64,000 nucleotides of DNA from the NCBI RefSeq assembly GCF_039909015.1, contig NZ_CP150919.1:162501-226500 (forward strand), in the 5' to 3' direction. The DNA is from Pseudomonas grandcourensis (GTDB lineage: Bacteria; Pseudomonadota; Gammaproteobacteria; Pseudomonadales; Pseudomonadaceae). This document shows, in pieces, positions 41,979 through 50,561 of the stretch. Below the pieces are notes generated by a model. That model worked only from the letters and a program-made list of their open reading frames with translations. It searched no databases and had not been told where the DNA came from. The position numbers were made by a program, and so were the translations under genes. Every line of letters starts with the position of its first letter. Within the stretch, counting starts at the first letter, position 1.

Positions 41979-43511
41979 ATGACTTCCCTTACGGCCCCGG
42001 CACCCGTCGCCGCGACCGGCCCGACAGCTTCACCACAGGTATTCGGCCCTCGAATCATCATCGGCCTGGTGGGCGTATTGCTGGCAGTGCTGGTGTCGGG
42101 CCTGAACGAGATGGTGACCAAGGTCGCGCTCGCCGACATCCGTGGTGCGTTGGCCATCGGCTACGACGAAGGCACCTGGCTGGTTGCCTGTTACACCGCG
42201 ACGTCGGTGGCGGCCATGGCGTTCGCGCCCTGGTGTGCGGTGACGTTCTCGTTGCGGCGTTTCACCCTGTGGGCCATCAGCCTGTTCACCCTGCTGGGTG
42301 TGTTGTGCCCCTTCGCCCCGAATTACGAAAGCCTGCTGTTGCTGCGCACCTTGCAAGGCCTGGCGGGAGGTGCATTGCCACCCATGCTGATGACCGTGGC
42401 CCTGCGATTTCTGCCCGCCAACGTGAAGTTGTATGGCCTGGCCGGTTATGCCCTGACGGCGACGTTCGGCCCGGGCCTGGGCACGCCGTTGGCCGGGTTG
42501 TGGACCGAGTATGTCGGCTGGCAATGGACCTTCTGGCAAATCATCGCGCCGTGCCTGATTGCAATGGTCGCAGTGGCGTATGGCTTGCCCCGGGACCCGT
42601 TGCGTCTGGAACGCTTCAAGTCCTTCAACTGGCGCGGTGTGCTGCTGGGTTTTCCCGCCATCTGCATGCTGGTGATCGGCATTCTGCAGGGCAATCGCCT
42701 GGACTGGTTCGAGTCGAACCTGATCTGCGGATTGCTCGGTGGCGGGCTGTTGTTGCTGGTGTTGTTCTTGACCGGCGAGTGGTCGCAGCCGATTCCGTTT
42801 TTCAAGATGCAGATGCTCGGTATCCGCAACCTGTCTTTCGCCCTTCTGACCTTGGCGGGCGTGTTGGTGGTGTTGCAGGCGGTGATCATTATTCCGTCCG
42901 GCTACCTGGCGCAGGTCCAGGGTTATCGCCCGGTGCAGACCGCGCCGATCATGCTGCTGGCGGCGCTGCCGCAATTGATTGCGCTGCCGTTGGTGGCGGC
43001 GCTGTGCAACTTTCGCTGGGTCGATTGCCGCTGGGTGTTGGGCATCGGCCTGAGCATGCTGGCGCTGTCGTGCGTCGGCGGCTCGCAACTGACGTCCGCG
43101 TGGATTCGTGATGATTTCTATGTACTGCAATGGCTGCAGATTTTCGGTCAGCCCATGGCTGTGTTGCCGCTGCTGATGCTGTCCACCGGCAGCATCAACC
43201 CGATGGAAGGGCCCTTCGCATCGGCCTGGTTCAACACCGTCAAAGGCCTCTCGGCGGTCATCGCTACCGGGGTGATCGAGGCGTTGACCACGGCCCGTTT
43301 GCATTTTCACTCGACCATGCTAGTCGATCGCCTCGGTAACTCGCCGCTGGCCGAGCACGACAGCGCAGGCCTCGCTCATCGACTGCATGAGCAAGCGGTG
43401 GTGCTCACTTCCTCTGATCTTTACCTGTGCATGGCCGGTATCGCCGTGACCTTGATCCTGCTGATTTTCTGGCTGCCGACGCGGATCTTTCCGCCGCGCG
43501 CACCGACCTGA
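41979..43511 (+). CDS. MFS multidrug exporter, DHA2/EmrB-like
   Basis: A 510-aa inner-membrane protein with about 14 hydrophobic segments, the DHA2 pattern. Motif C-like GYALTATFGPGLGTPLAGLW is present in TM5, and DIRGALAIGYDEGTWL is typical of EmrB proteins. ATG 41979 has GGAG upstream; a TTG nine bases earlier is possible. It is the first gene of a pump operon with an EmrA-like adaptor (26 nt later) and an outer-membrane factor. It should expel hydrophobic toxic compounds by proton antiport. The substrate cannot be read from sequence. Confidence 0.9.
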   Translation: MTSLTAPAPVAATGPTASPQVFGPRIIIGLVGVLLAVLVSGLNEMVTKVALADIRGALAIGYDEGTWLVACYTATSVAAMAFAPWCAVTFSLRRFTLWAISLFTLLGVLCPFAPNYESLLLLRTLQGLAGGALPPMLMTVALRFLPANVKLYGLAGYALTATFGPGLGTPLAGLWTEYVGWQWTFWQIIAPCLIAMVAVAYGLPRDPLRLERFKSFNWRGVLLGFPAICMLVIGILQGNRLDWFESNLICGLLGGGLLLLVLFLTGEWSQPIPFFKMQMLGIRNLSFALLTLAGVLVVLQAVIIIPSGYLAQVQGYRPVQTAPIMLLAALPQLIALPLVAALCNFRWVDCRWVLGIGLSMLALSCVGGSQLTSAWIRDDFYVLQWLQIFGQPMAVLPLLMLSTGSINPMEGPFASAWFNTVKGLSAVIATGVIEALTTARLHFHSTMLVDRLGNSPLAEHDSAGLAHRLHEQAVVLTSSDLYLCMAGIAVTLILLIFWLPTRIFPPRAPT

Positions 43512-43537
43512 ATGCTCCACTGATACAGAAGGTTTTC

Positions 43538-44602
43538 ATGAACACTCAAGCAAAGCAGAAAGTCGCGGTTGCCGTGGCCGCCGCGTTGGCCGTCGGCGTG
43601 TTGCTGTACCTGGCGATGCCCGGCCTGTTCGGCAAGCGTACCCAGCAGAACACCAACGATGCTTATGTCTCGGCGGATTTCACTCTGGTCGTGCCGCGGG
43701 TTGCCGGGTTTATCAAGCAAGTGCTGGTGGAGGACAACCAGCAGGTCAAGGCCGGGCAGTTGCTGGCACTGATCGATGACCGGGATCTGCGCGCAGCCGC
43801 CGATGCCGCCGATGCCGAAACGCTGGTGGCCAGGGCACAACTGCAAAACGCCCGGGCGACCCTCGAGCGCCAGGTGTCGGTGATTGCCCAGGCGCAATCC
43901 TCGGTGGTTTCGGCCAAGGCGGAAACGGCCTTTGCCGAGCATGAGTTGAACCGCTACAACCACCTCGCCGGGGTGGGCGCCGGCACGGTGCAAAATGCGC
44001 AACAGGCGCAAACGCGCATCGACCAGGCTTCGGCACGATTGGCCAACGCCACGGCGGTACTGGCGGCGGAGCGCAAGCAGGTGGAGATCCTCACGGCCCA
44101 GCGTGATGCAGCCGAAGGTGGTCTGAAACGGGCGCAGGCGAAGCTGGAAATGGCCAGCTACGAGTTGTCCTATACGCGGATCGTCGCGCCACAGGACGGC
44201 ATGGTCGGCGAACGCGCAGTGCGGGTCGGCGCCTACGTTACCCCGGGCAGCAAAATCCTCGCGGTGGTGCCGCTGGCGCAGGCTTACGTGATGGCCAACT
44301 TCCAGGAAACCCAACTGACGGATGTGCAGCCGGGACAGGCTGTGCAAGTGCGCGTCGACAGCCTGGGCGGTGCGGCATTGAACGGTCGTGTCGAAAGCAT
44401 TGCACCGGCCACCGGGGTGACATTCGCTGCAGTCAAACCGGACAACGCCACTGGCAACTTCACCAAGGTGGTGCAGCGGATACCGGTGAAGATTGTGCTG
44501 GAGCCGGGACAGGCGCTGGCCGAGCGCTTGCGGGTGGGGATGTCGGTGGAGGCGAGTATTGATACTGGCAGTGTCGCTGCGAATGAGGTGACTCAGCGAT
44601 GA
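43538..44602 (+). CDS. HlyD/EmrA-family membrane fusion protein
   Basis: A 354-aa adaptor. A single N-terminal membrane helix (VAVAVAAALAVGVLLYLAM, residues 9-27), then the EmrA signature NTNDAYVSADFTLVVPRVAG, a coiled coil of about 90-190, the second lipoyl half (YTRIVAPQDGMVGERAVRVG) and a beta-barrel domain (ANFQETQLTDVQPGQAVQV). ATG 43538 with GAAGG upstream. The stop overlaps the start of the outer-membrane factor gene (ATGA). It joins the MFS pump to the outer-membrane channel. Confidence 0.91.
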   Translation: MNTQAKQKVAVAVAAALAVGVLLYLAMPGLFGKRTQQNTNDAYVSADFTLVVPRVAGFIKQVLVEDNQQVKAGQLLALIDDRDLRAAADAADAETLVARAQLQNARATLERQVSVIAQAQSSVVSAKAETAFAEHELNRYNHLAGVGAGTVQNAQQAQTRIDQASARLANATAVLAAERKQVEILTAQRDAAEGGLKRAQAKLEMASYELSYTRIVAPQDGMVGERAVRVGAYVTPGSKILAVVPLAQAYVMANFQETQLTDVQPGQAVQVRVDSLGGAALNGRVESIAPATGVTFAAVKPDNATGNFTKVVQRIPVKIVLEPGQALAERLRVGMSVEASIDTGSVAANEVTQR

Positions 44603-46170
44603 GTCTTTTCGACAGAGGCATGTACCTGTGGCGAGGGGGCTTGCCCCCGTTCGAGTGCGTAGCGCTCGCCAAAGCCAGGGCCGCTTCGCGACCCAACGGG
44701 GGCAAGCCCCCTCGCCACAAGAGACTCGTTCAGTCAGTGGTTTTGGCGTTGAACTTACTGGCAGTCAGCGCCTGCACCGTCGGGCCAGACTTCAAAAAGC
44801 CCGAAGCCACCGAAATCACCGAATGGGCAAAGCCAGCCAAATCCGCCGCCAGCCAAGCCATCACCGAAACGATGACCGAGCGCTGGTGGGAGGTGTTCCG
44901 CGATCCGACACTATCGGCCCTGAGCCAACGCGCCCTGACCGACAACCTCGACCTGAAGCTGGCCAGCAGCCGTTTGCAGCAAAGTCGTGCGGTGCGTCAG
45001 GTCATCACCGCCGAGCGTTACCCCAACACGGCTGCCAGCGGTCGTTACGGACGCAACCGCAACAGCGGTGAAGGCCTGAACGATCCGTCAGGACACAACG
45101 GCCAGTCCGCATTCAACCTGTGGGATGCCGGCTTTTCCGCCTCCTGGGAATTGGATTTCTGGGGCCGCGTTCGGCGTGAAACCGAAGCAGCCGACGCCAA
45201 CCTGGAAGTCGCCGAGAACGACCGACGCGGTGTGCTGCTGTCGGTGCTGGCGGAAACCGCCCAGGACTACATTCAACTGCGCGGTGTGCAGAACACCCGG
45301 CTCGTCACCGAGCAGAATCTCGACGTCGCCCGCCATAGCCTGAAACTTTCGCAACTGCGCCTGGCCGACGGCGTCGCGACGGACCTGGATGTCGCCGAAG
45401 CCGCCGCACAAGTGGCGGCCATCGAATCACGCCTGCCCGCCCTGGAGCAGCGCCAGTGGCAACTGATCAACGACTTGAGCCTGTTGATGGGCGAACCGCC
45501 CCAGGCATTGGCGGCGGAGTTATCCACAGACGCACCGGTGCCACAAACGCCGCGCCAGGTCGCCATTGGCTTGCCCTCACAACTGGCTGAACGTCGACCG
45601 GACATTCGTCAGGCCGAAGCACGGCTGCATGCCGCCACTGCCAGCATCGGCGTGGCCAAGGGCGATTTCTATCCGCGAATCACCCTGTCGGGGAACATCG
45701 GTTCCCAGGCCATGCAACTGAGCGATTTCGGCTCCTGGGGTTCGCGTTCGTTCGGGATCGGCCCGCAATTCACTTTGCCGTTGTTCGATGGCGGCCGCTT
45801 GCGTGGCGTACTCGAGTTGCGTGAAGCGCAACAACAGGAAGCCGCTATCGCCTATCAGCAAACCGTGCTGCGTGCCTGGCATGAAATCGATGACCAGCTG
45901 ACCGCCTACAACGCCAGCCAGTTGCGCCGCGACAGCCTGGCCGAAGCCGTACGCCAGAACCGCATTGCGCTGGACACCGCGCAACAGCAGTACGTCGAGG
46001 GCGTGGTGGATTTCGTCACCGTACTCACCGTGCAAGGAGCGTTGCTGGCGACGCAGGAGCAGTGGGTCGAGAGCTCGACCGGCGTGTCGCTGGCGGCCGT
46101 CGGGTTGTACAAGGCGTTGGGTGGGGGTTGGGAGTCGGTGTACCCGTTGGCCGAGACGGCGCAGCGTTAA
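44599..46170 (+). CDS. RND-type outer-membrane factor lipoprotein with a REPIN-encoded N-terminus
   Basis: A 523-aa NodT/OprM-type channel. The lipobox LAVSAC puts the acylated Cys at residue 59, followed by TVGPDFKKPE and SQRALTDNLDLKLASSRL. Two OEP repeats follow (LSLLMGEPPQALAAEL, ERRPDIRQAEARLHAA, SFGIGPQFTLPLFDGGR). The signal peptide is odd: about 40 residues precede its hydrophobic core, because a REPIN (44625-44719) encodes residues 10-41 in frame. Without it the protein would start MSLFDRGMY-RLVQSVVLAL, a normal signal. The ATG at 44599 overlaps the adaptor stop (ATGA). Downstream GTG/TTG codons could restart but would give a signal with no positive charge. Export efficiency may be affected. 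Confidence 0.88.
   Translation: MSLFDRGMYLWRGGLPPFECVALAKARAASRPNGGKPPRHKRLVQSVVLALNLLAVSACTVGPDFKKPEATEITEWAKPAKSAASQAITETMTERWWEVFRDPTLSALSQRALTDNLDLKLASSRLQQSRAVRQVITAERYPNTAASGRYGRNRNSGEGLNDPSGHNGQSAFNLWDAGFSASWELDFWGRVRRETEAADANLEVAENDRRGVLLSVLAETAQDYIQLRGVQNTRLVTEQNLDVARHSLKLSQLRLADGVATDLDVAEAAAQVAAIESRLPALEQRQWQLINDLSLLMGEPPQALAAELSTDAPVPQTPRQVAIGLPSQLAERRPDIRQAEARLHAATASIGVAKGDFYPRITLSGNIGSQAMQLSDFGSWGSRSFGIGPQFTLPLFDGGRLRGVLELREAQQQEAAIAYQQTVLRAWHEIDDQLTAYNASQLRRDSLAEAVRQNRIALDTAQQQYVEGVVDFVTVLTVQGALLATQEQWVESSTGVSLAAVGLYKALGGGWESVYPLAETAQR
44625..44719. repeat. REPIN inside the outer-membrane factor gene
   Basis: A perfect 25-bp inverted repeat (44627-44651 with 44695-44719, containing GGCGAGGGGGCTTGCCCCC) flanks about 43 bp. 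This is a different REP family from the GAGCAAGCTCGC elements elsewhere in the window. It lies wholly within codons 10-41 and keeps the frame open, giving WRGGLPPFECVALAKA and SRPNGGKPPRH. Confidence 0.88.
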
Positions 46171-46195
46171 TACACAGGCAATGATGGCCATCTGC

Positions 46196-46223
46196 TTGAC
46201 GCTAGTCACCGCTGCCGTAGACT
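46196..46223 (+). promoter_or_regulatory. Candidate sigma-70 promoter of the M50/HlyD secretion cluster
   Basis: TTGACG, a 16-bp spacer and TAGACT end 26 bp before the adaptor start codon. It is the only good hexamer pair between the end of the efflux operon and the adaptor gene, and suggests the two clusters are transcribed separately. Confidence 0.45.
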
Positions 46224-46249
46224 CGGTTGATCCGAAAGGGAGTACGGTC

Positions 46250-47029
46250 ATGCGGATTTTCTGTGTGTTGGGGTTGGGATCGGCCCTCGTCGCGAGCGTT
46301 GTCCAGGCGCAAACGCCTGGGGTAGACGATCCGCTTGCGCAAATGGATGCAGGCGCCAGTGCTGCGACCAGCGCCGAGGCCCGCGGTGTATTGCGGGCCC
46401 GGGATCAGGCCGTACTGGCCAGCGAAGTGCCCGGGCGGATTGTCGAATTGCCGTTCAGCGAGGGGGAATCGTTCAAGAAGGGCGATACCCTGGCGCGTTT
46501 CGATTGCTCGGCCTATCAAGCGCAGCTCAATGCCGCTCAAGCGGCCAGCCGTGGCGCAGGTGAAGAACTGGCGCACAATCGGCAACTGGCCGCGCTGAAT
46601 TCGGTCGGGCGTTTCGAAGTGGCACGTGCCGAGGCCAAGGTCAGCGAAACCCAGGCGCAGTCCCAGGTGTATCAAGTGCAGGTCAAGCGTTGCAGCGTGC
46701 TGGCGCCGTTCGATGGCCAGGTCGTCGAGCGCAAGGTACAGCGCTATGAAAGCGTACCTGCCGGTGCACCCTTGCTGGACGTGGTCGATAATCGCACCCT
46801 GGAAATCCATCTGCTGGTGCCCTCGCGCTGGATGGCCCGACTCAAGCCTGGCCAGACCTTCAGTTTTGTCCCCGATGAAACCGGCAAGCCGTTGGACGCG
46901 ACAGTCAAACGCCTGGGCGCGCGAATCGATGAGGGCAGCCAGACCCTGCTGCTGGTGGCCAGCGTGCCTGACGCCAGCGGACTGCTGGCGGGCATGAGCG
47001 GCACGGCGCATTTCGCGGAGTTCAAGTGA
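46250..47029 (+). CDS. Periplasmic adaptor protein, HlyD/RND-adaptor type
   Basis: A 259-aa protein with a signal peptide (MRIFCVLGLGSALVASVVQA-Q). Barrel-sandwich halves are visible: RARDQAVLASEVPGRIVELP and CSVLAPFDGQVVERKVQRYE, linked by a short helical hairpin of about 85-145, then a beta-barrel (LEIHLLVPSRWMARLKPGQ). It is short for a HlyD protein and lacks a membrane anchor or lipobox. ATG 46250 with AAAGGGAG. Its last bases overlap the next gene (GTGA). First gene of the cluster: two further adaptor-domain proteins follow, but no ABC, RND or MFS pump. It probably bridges the membrane complex to the TolC-type lipoprotein at the far end of the cluster. Confidence 0.82.
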   Translation: MRIFCVLGLGSALVASVVQAQTPGVDDPLAQMDAGASAATSAEARGVLRARDQAVLASEVPGRIVELPFSEGESFKKGDTLARFDCSAYQAQLNAAQAASRGAGEELAHNRQLAALNSVGRFEVARAEAKVSETQAQSQVYQVQVKRCSVLAPFDGQVVERKVQRYESVPAGAPLLDVVDNRTLEIHLLVPSRWMARLKPGQTFSFVPDETGKPLDATVKRLGARIDEGSQTLLLVASVPDASGLLAGMSGTAHFAEFK

Positions 47030-48345
47030 ACGCGCCGGTGAGCGGCGGTGCCGAGCAGGTATTCGCACGCTTTCTCGACCTTGAGCGCCAGACCCGCGCG
47101 GCCCAAACGCCCGCTCAATTGGCCTACAGCCTGGTCAATGATGGTCAGGCACTGTTTGGCTTTCGCCATGCGGCTCTGTTGATCGCCGGGAAGGTGCAGG
47201 CCGTGACCGGTGTCAGTACGGTGGAGCCGAATTCACCCTTTGTAGCGTTCGTCGAGCAGGCGGTGGCGCAGTTGTTCATGCGCGAACAGTTGCAGCAGGC
47301 GCGGGTCGTTGCCGCCGATGTCCTCAGCGAATCGCTGCAGGATGAATGGCAAAGCCTGTCGGCTGCGCAGGTGTTCTGGCTGCCGCTGATCGATCGCCAG
47401 GGCGAGGTGTTTGGCGGGTTGTGGCTGGCCCGGGACGTTGCGTGGAACCCTGCCGAACAAGTACTGCTGGCGCAACTGGGCGATACCTACAGCCACGCCT
47501 GGCAGGCGTTGCAACCGCGCAAGCCATGGCGTCTGCGCTGGACCCGCAAACGCCAGGCGTTGCTGGTCGGGTTGCTTTTGCTTGGGCTGTTGATCCCGGT
47601 GCGCCAGTCCGTACTGGCACCGGCCGAAGTGGTGCCGCTGGGCGGTCGGGTCGTGGCCGCGCCGCTGGACGGTGTGATAGCCGAGTTCCTGGTCAAACCC
47701 AACCAGACGGTGAAGGCCGGCGATCTGCTGCTGCGCTTCGAAAGCACCACGCTCAAGGCCCAGGCCGATGTCGCTGATCGCGCCCTCGGGGTTGCCGAGG
47801 CGGAGCTCAAGGCCAACTCCCAGCGTTCGTTCGCCGATGCCGAGTCCAGCTCGAAACTGGATTTGCTGGCCGCCCGGGCTGAACAGAAACGCGCCGAGCG
47901 AGATTACGCCCGTGAACTGCTCAAACGCAGCGAAGTGCGCGCCGAGCGCGATGGTATTGCGGTGTTTGCCGATGCTGAACGCTGGACCGGCAAGCCAGTG
48001 CAGACTGGTGAACGACTGATGGAAATCGCCGATCCGACCCAGGCGCAATTGCGTATCGAACTGGCCGTGGGGGACGCGATATCCCTGGAGCCCGGCGCTG
48101 AAGTCGCCCTGTTCCTCGACAGTGACCCGCTGCAACGGCATCTGGCCAGGCTCGAACGTTCGGCTTATGAAGCGCAACCCACGGCAGGCGGGCAATTGGC
48201 CTATCGGCTGGATGCGAATTTCGACACGGCCCCCCCGCGCATCGGTTTGCGCGGCACTGCAAAAATCTACGGTGACCGGGCGCCGCTGGCGTTGTACCTG
48301 CTGCGTCGACCGTTGGCCGGTTTGCGTCAGAGCGTGGGCTTGTAA
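47026..48345 (+). CDS. Fusion of a GAF-like cytoplasmic domain with a HlyD-type adaptor
   Basis: A 439-aa protein. Residues about 15-160 look like a GAF-type sensor domain (YSLVNDGQALFGFRHAALLI, AAQVFWLPLIDRQGEVFGGL). One transmembrane helix at 177-193 (ALLVGLLLLGLLIPVRQ) follows a basic RKPWRLRWTRKRQ. The periplasmic adaptor comes next: lipoyl half VVAAPLDGVIAEFLVKPNQT, helices 245-300 (LDLLAARAEQKRAERDYARE), the second half with AERDGIAVFADAERW, and a beta-barrel ending in LYLLRRPLAGLRQSVGL. GTG start 47026 is coupled to the previous gene. The cytoplasmic sensor fused to an exporter adaptor is unusual and could gate secretion. Family and ligand not recognised. Confidence 0.78.
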   Translation: MNAPVSGGAEQVFARFLDLERQTRAAQTPAQLAYSLVNDGQALFGFRHAALLIAGKVQAVTGVSTVEPNSPFVAFVEQAVAQLFMREQLQQARVVAADVLSESLQDEWQSLSAAQVFWLPLIDRQGEVFGGLWLARDVAWNPAEQVLLAQLGDTYSHAWQALQPRKPWRLRWTRKRQALLVGLLLLGLLIPVRQSVLAPAEVVPLGGRVVAAPLDGVIAEFLVKPNQTVKAGDLLLRFESTTLKAQADVADRALGVAEAELKANSQRSFADAESSSKLDLLAARAEQKRAERDYARELLKRSEVRAERDGIAVFADAERWTGKPVQTGERLMEIADPTQAQLRIELAVGDAISLEPGAEVALFLDSDPLQRHLARLERSAYEAQPTAGGQLAYRLDANFDTAPPRIGLRGTAKIYGDRAPLALYLLRRPLAGLRQSVGL

Positions 48346-50442
48346 GTGAGCCTGCCTGGCCTGCGTGCCGACCTGCAATTGTCCCCGGCAGCGCCGGCAC
48401 TGGACGGTGCGCCCAGCTGGACGCTGGCCGACCCGGTGCGAGGGCGTTACTTCAAGCTTGGTACGACGGCCATGCGTTTGTTGCGCCACTGGTCGCTGGG
48501 TGAGCCTGAGCAGGTCCTGCACGCAGCCAATCGTGAGCCGGGACTGGCGCTGGACGCTACGGACCTGGAGCAGTTGCTGGTTTTTTTGCGCAGTCACGAC
48601 CTGATTACCGCTCTCGATCCCCAGCAGCGCGCCAGTTACAGCCTTAAAGCAGATGCCCAGCGCCGCAGCTGGTGGCAAGTATTGCTGCATCAGTACCTGT
48701 TTTTTCGTATTCCGCTGTGGCGCCCCGAGCGTTTTCTCAATCGTGCCTGGCCTTGGCTGGAGCGCTTTGGTCCACGAGCGCTGCGCTACGGATTACCCGC
48801 TGTGCTGGGGTTGGGGGTGTTTCTGGTGTCGCGGGACTGGCAGCGATTTATCGCGACGTTTCCGCATTTGTTCAGCCTTGGCGGTGCATTGGCATTTGCC
48901 GTGGCCCTGTTCTTCGCCAAGCTCTGCCACGAGTTCGGTCATGCGTTCATGGCCAAGCGCGCCGGGTGCCGGGTACAAAGCATGGGCGTGGCGTTCATGG
49001 TGCTGCTTCCGATGTTCTATACCGATGTCAGCGATGCCTGGCGGGTCAATGATCGCAAGGCCCGGTTGCTGATTGGTGCTGGTGGCGTGCTGGCGGAGTT
49101 GCTGTTGGCATGCATTGCCCTGCTGGCGTGGTCGTTGCTGCCAGACGGTCCCGCCCGCACCGCGGCGTTCATGCTCGCCAGTGCCACGTGGATCACGACG
49201 TTGGTGGTCAATCTCAACCCGTTCATGCGCTTTGACGGTTATTTTTTGCTCAGCGATTTCTGGCAGGTCGATAACCTGCAAGGTCGGGCATTTGCCCTGT
49301 GCCGCTGGCGCCTGCGCGAGTTTTTGTTCGGCTACGGCGCAGCGGCGCCGGAGCCTTGGTCGCCGACAATGCAACGGCGTTTGCTGATCTGGGGGTATGG
49401 CTCGTGGTTATGGCGCGCGGCATTGTTTTTCGGGATCGCTCTGGCGGTCTATCACCTGTTCTTCAAAGTGTTGGGGATTTTCCTGATGCTGGTGGAACTG
49501 GTCTGGTTCATCTTTCTGCCCATCATGAGTGAGTGGCGCCAGTGGTGGAGCCGCCGCGAGCAGGCGCATGGACCGCGGGTGCTGCTCAGCGGCCTGGCGT
49601 TGCTCGGGCTGTTGTTGGTGCTCATCCTGCCGTGGCGCAGTGCCGTCGAGGTGCCGGCCATGCTGGAGGCGGGCCGGGTCAGCACCTTGCATGCACCGGT
49701 GGCGGCACGGATCAAAGCGGTGAAGGTGCATGACGGGCAGTCACTGGCGCAGGGCGATGTCCTGATCGAACTGGAGTCTCCGGATCTCGATTCGCGCCAG
49801 GCCATTGCGCGCCGGGAAATCGAGATTCAGCAGTTGCAAATGCGCCGACAGGCCAGCCGCAGCGAAACGGCTTCCGATGCCGCCATCGTCGAGCAGCGCC
49901 TGGCCGAAGCGGTCGCCGAATACCGTGGGCTGGCGGCTCAGCGCGAGCGATTGCTATTGCGTGCCCCCCATGCCGGCACCGTGCGTGACCTGCTGCCGCA
50001 ATGGACGGTGGGGCGCTGGCTGTCGACCCGGGAGCCGCTGGCCCGGGTGGTCGAGGACGGCGCGCGCTTGCGCGGCTATCTGGCCGAGGCAGAGCTCTGG
50101 CGCGTGGCACCGGGTGCCACCGGACGGTTTATCGCCGATGATCCAATGCATCCGGCGATTGCGGTGCAACTGAGCGAAATCGACACCAACGGTGTGGCGT
50201 TTGTCGATCAGGAGGCGCTGACTTCTGATCACCACGGACCGATTGCCGTGCGTCGCGATCAGCATCAACGGGCCGAGCCGGTACAGGCGCAGTACGGTGC
50301 GCGGTTGACCACCCTTGATCAGGCCTCGACGCCTGTGCAGCCATTACGCGGCGTGGCGGTGTTGCAAGGCCGTGGCGAATCGGTGCTGGGCGTTGCCTGG
50401 CGACGCATGGCGGCGCTGGGCGTCAGGGAAAGCGGTTTTTAG
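48346..50442 (+). CDS. Intramembrane M50 metalloprotease fused to an adaptor (lipoyl-type) domain
   Basis: A 698-aa polytopic protein. The N-terminal 1-100 resembles a PqqD-like/winged-helix peptide-binding domain (PVRGRYFKLGTTAMRLLRHW). The membrane part carries the site-2 protease zinc motif HEFGH (195-199, in LCHEFGHAFMAK) and the second motif NPFMRFDGYF (291-300) with the third ligand Asp297. Several more transmembrane helices run to about 430. Then a barrel-sandwich adaptor (STLHAPVAARIKAVKVHDGQ, helices 480-540, RAPHAGTVRDLLPQW) and a C-terminal beta domain. GTG start directly after the previous TAA. Related M50-HlyD proteins process or export peptides; here it seems to take the place of the ABC ATPase in a type I-like complex. 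Proteolytic activity is inferred from intact motifs. Confidence 0.83.
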   Translation: MSLPGLRADLQLSPAAPALDGAPSWTLADPVRGRYFKLGTTAMRLLRHWSLGEPEQVLHAANREPGLALDATDLEQLLVFLRSHDLITALDPQQRASYSLKADAQRRSWWQVLLHQYLFFRIPLWRPERFLNRAWPWLERFGPRALRYGLPAVLGLGVFLVSRDWQRFIATFPHLFSLGGALAFAVALFFAKLCHEFGHAFMAKRAGCRVQSMGVAFMVLLPMFYTDVSDAWRVNDRKARLLIGAGGVLAELLLACIALLAWSLLPDGPARTAAFMLASATWITTLVVNLNPFMRFDGYFLLSDFWQVDNLQGRAFALCRWRLREFLFGYGAAAPEPWSPTMQRRLLIWGYGSWLWRAALFFGIALAVYHLFFKVLGIFLMLVELVWFIFLPIMSEWRQWWSRREQAHGPRVLLSGLALLGLLLVLILPWRSAVEVPAMLEAGRVSTLHAPVAARIKAVKVHDGQSLAQGDVLIELESPDLDSRQAIARREIEIQQLQMRRQASRSETASDAAIVEQRLAEAVAEYRGLAAQRERLLLRAPHAGTVRDLLPQWTVGRWLSTREPLARVVEDGARLRGYLAEAELWRVAPGATGRFIADDPMHPAIAVQLSEIDTNGVAFVDQEALTSDHHGPIAVRRDQHQRAEPVQAQYGARLTTLDQASTPVQPLRGVAVLQGRGESVLGVAWRRMAALGVRESGF

Positions 50443-50561
50443 ACCGGTCGGCCCTTGTCGCCGCAGGTCGTTGCGTCAGCGGGCCAGCATCGACGATGCT
50501 CGGGCTGAAGGTCTAAAGTGGATCGCGAGTAACCTGTCACTGAGCGTTGTAAGGGGAGGCA

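Noticed and set aside
46250..50442. Ordinary RND or ABC multidrug pump continuing the EmrAB-like operon
   Set aside because: No RND, MFS or ABC protein is encoded in this part; the third gene is an M50 protease fusion and a separate promoter-like sequence precedes the cluster.
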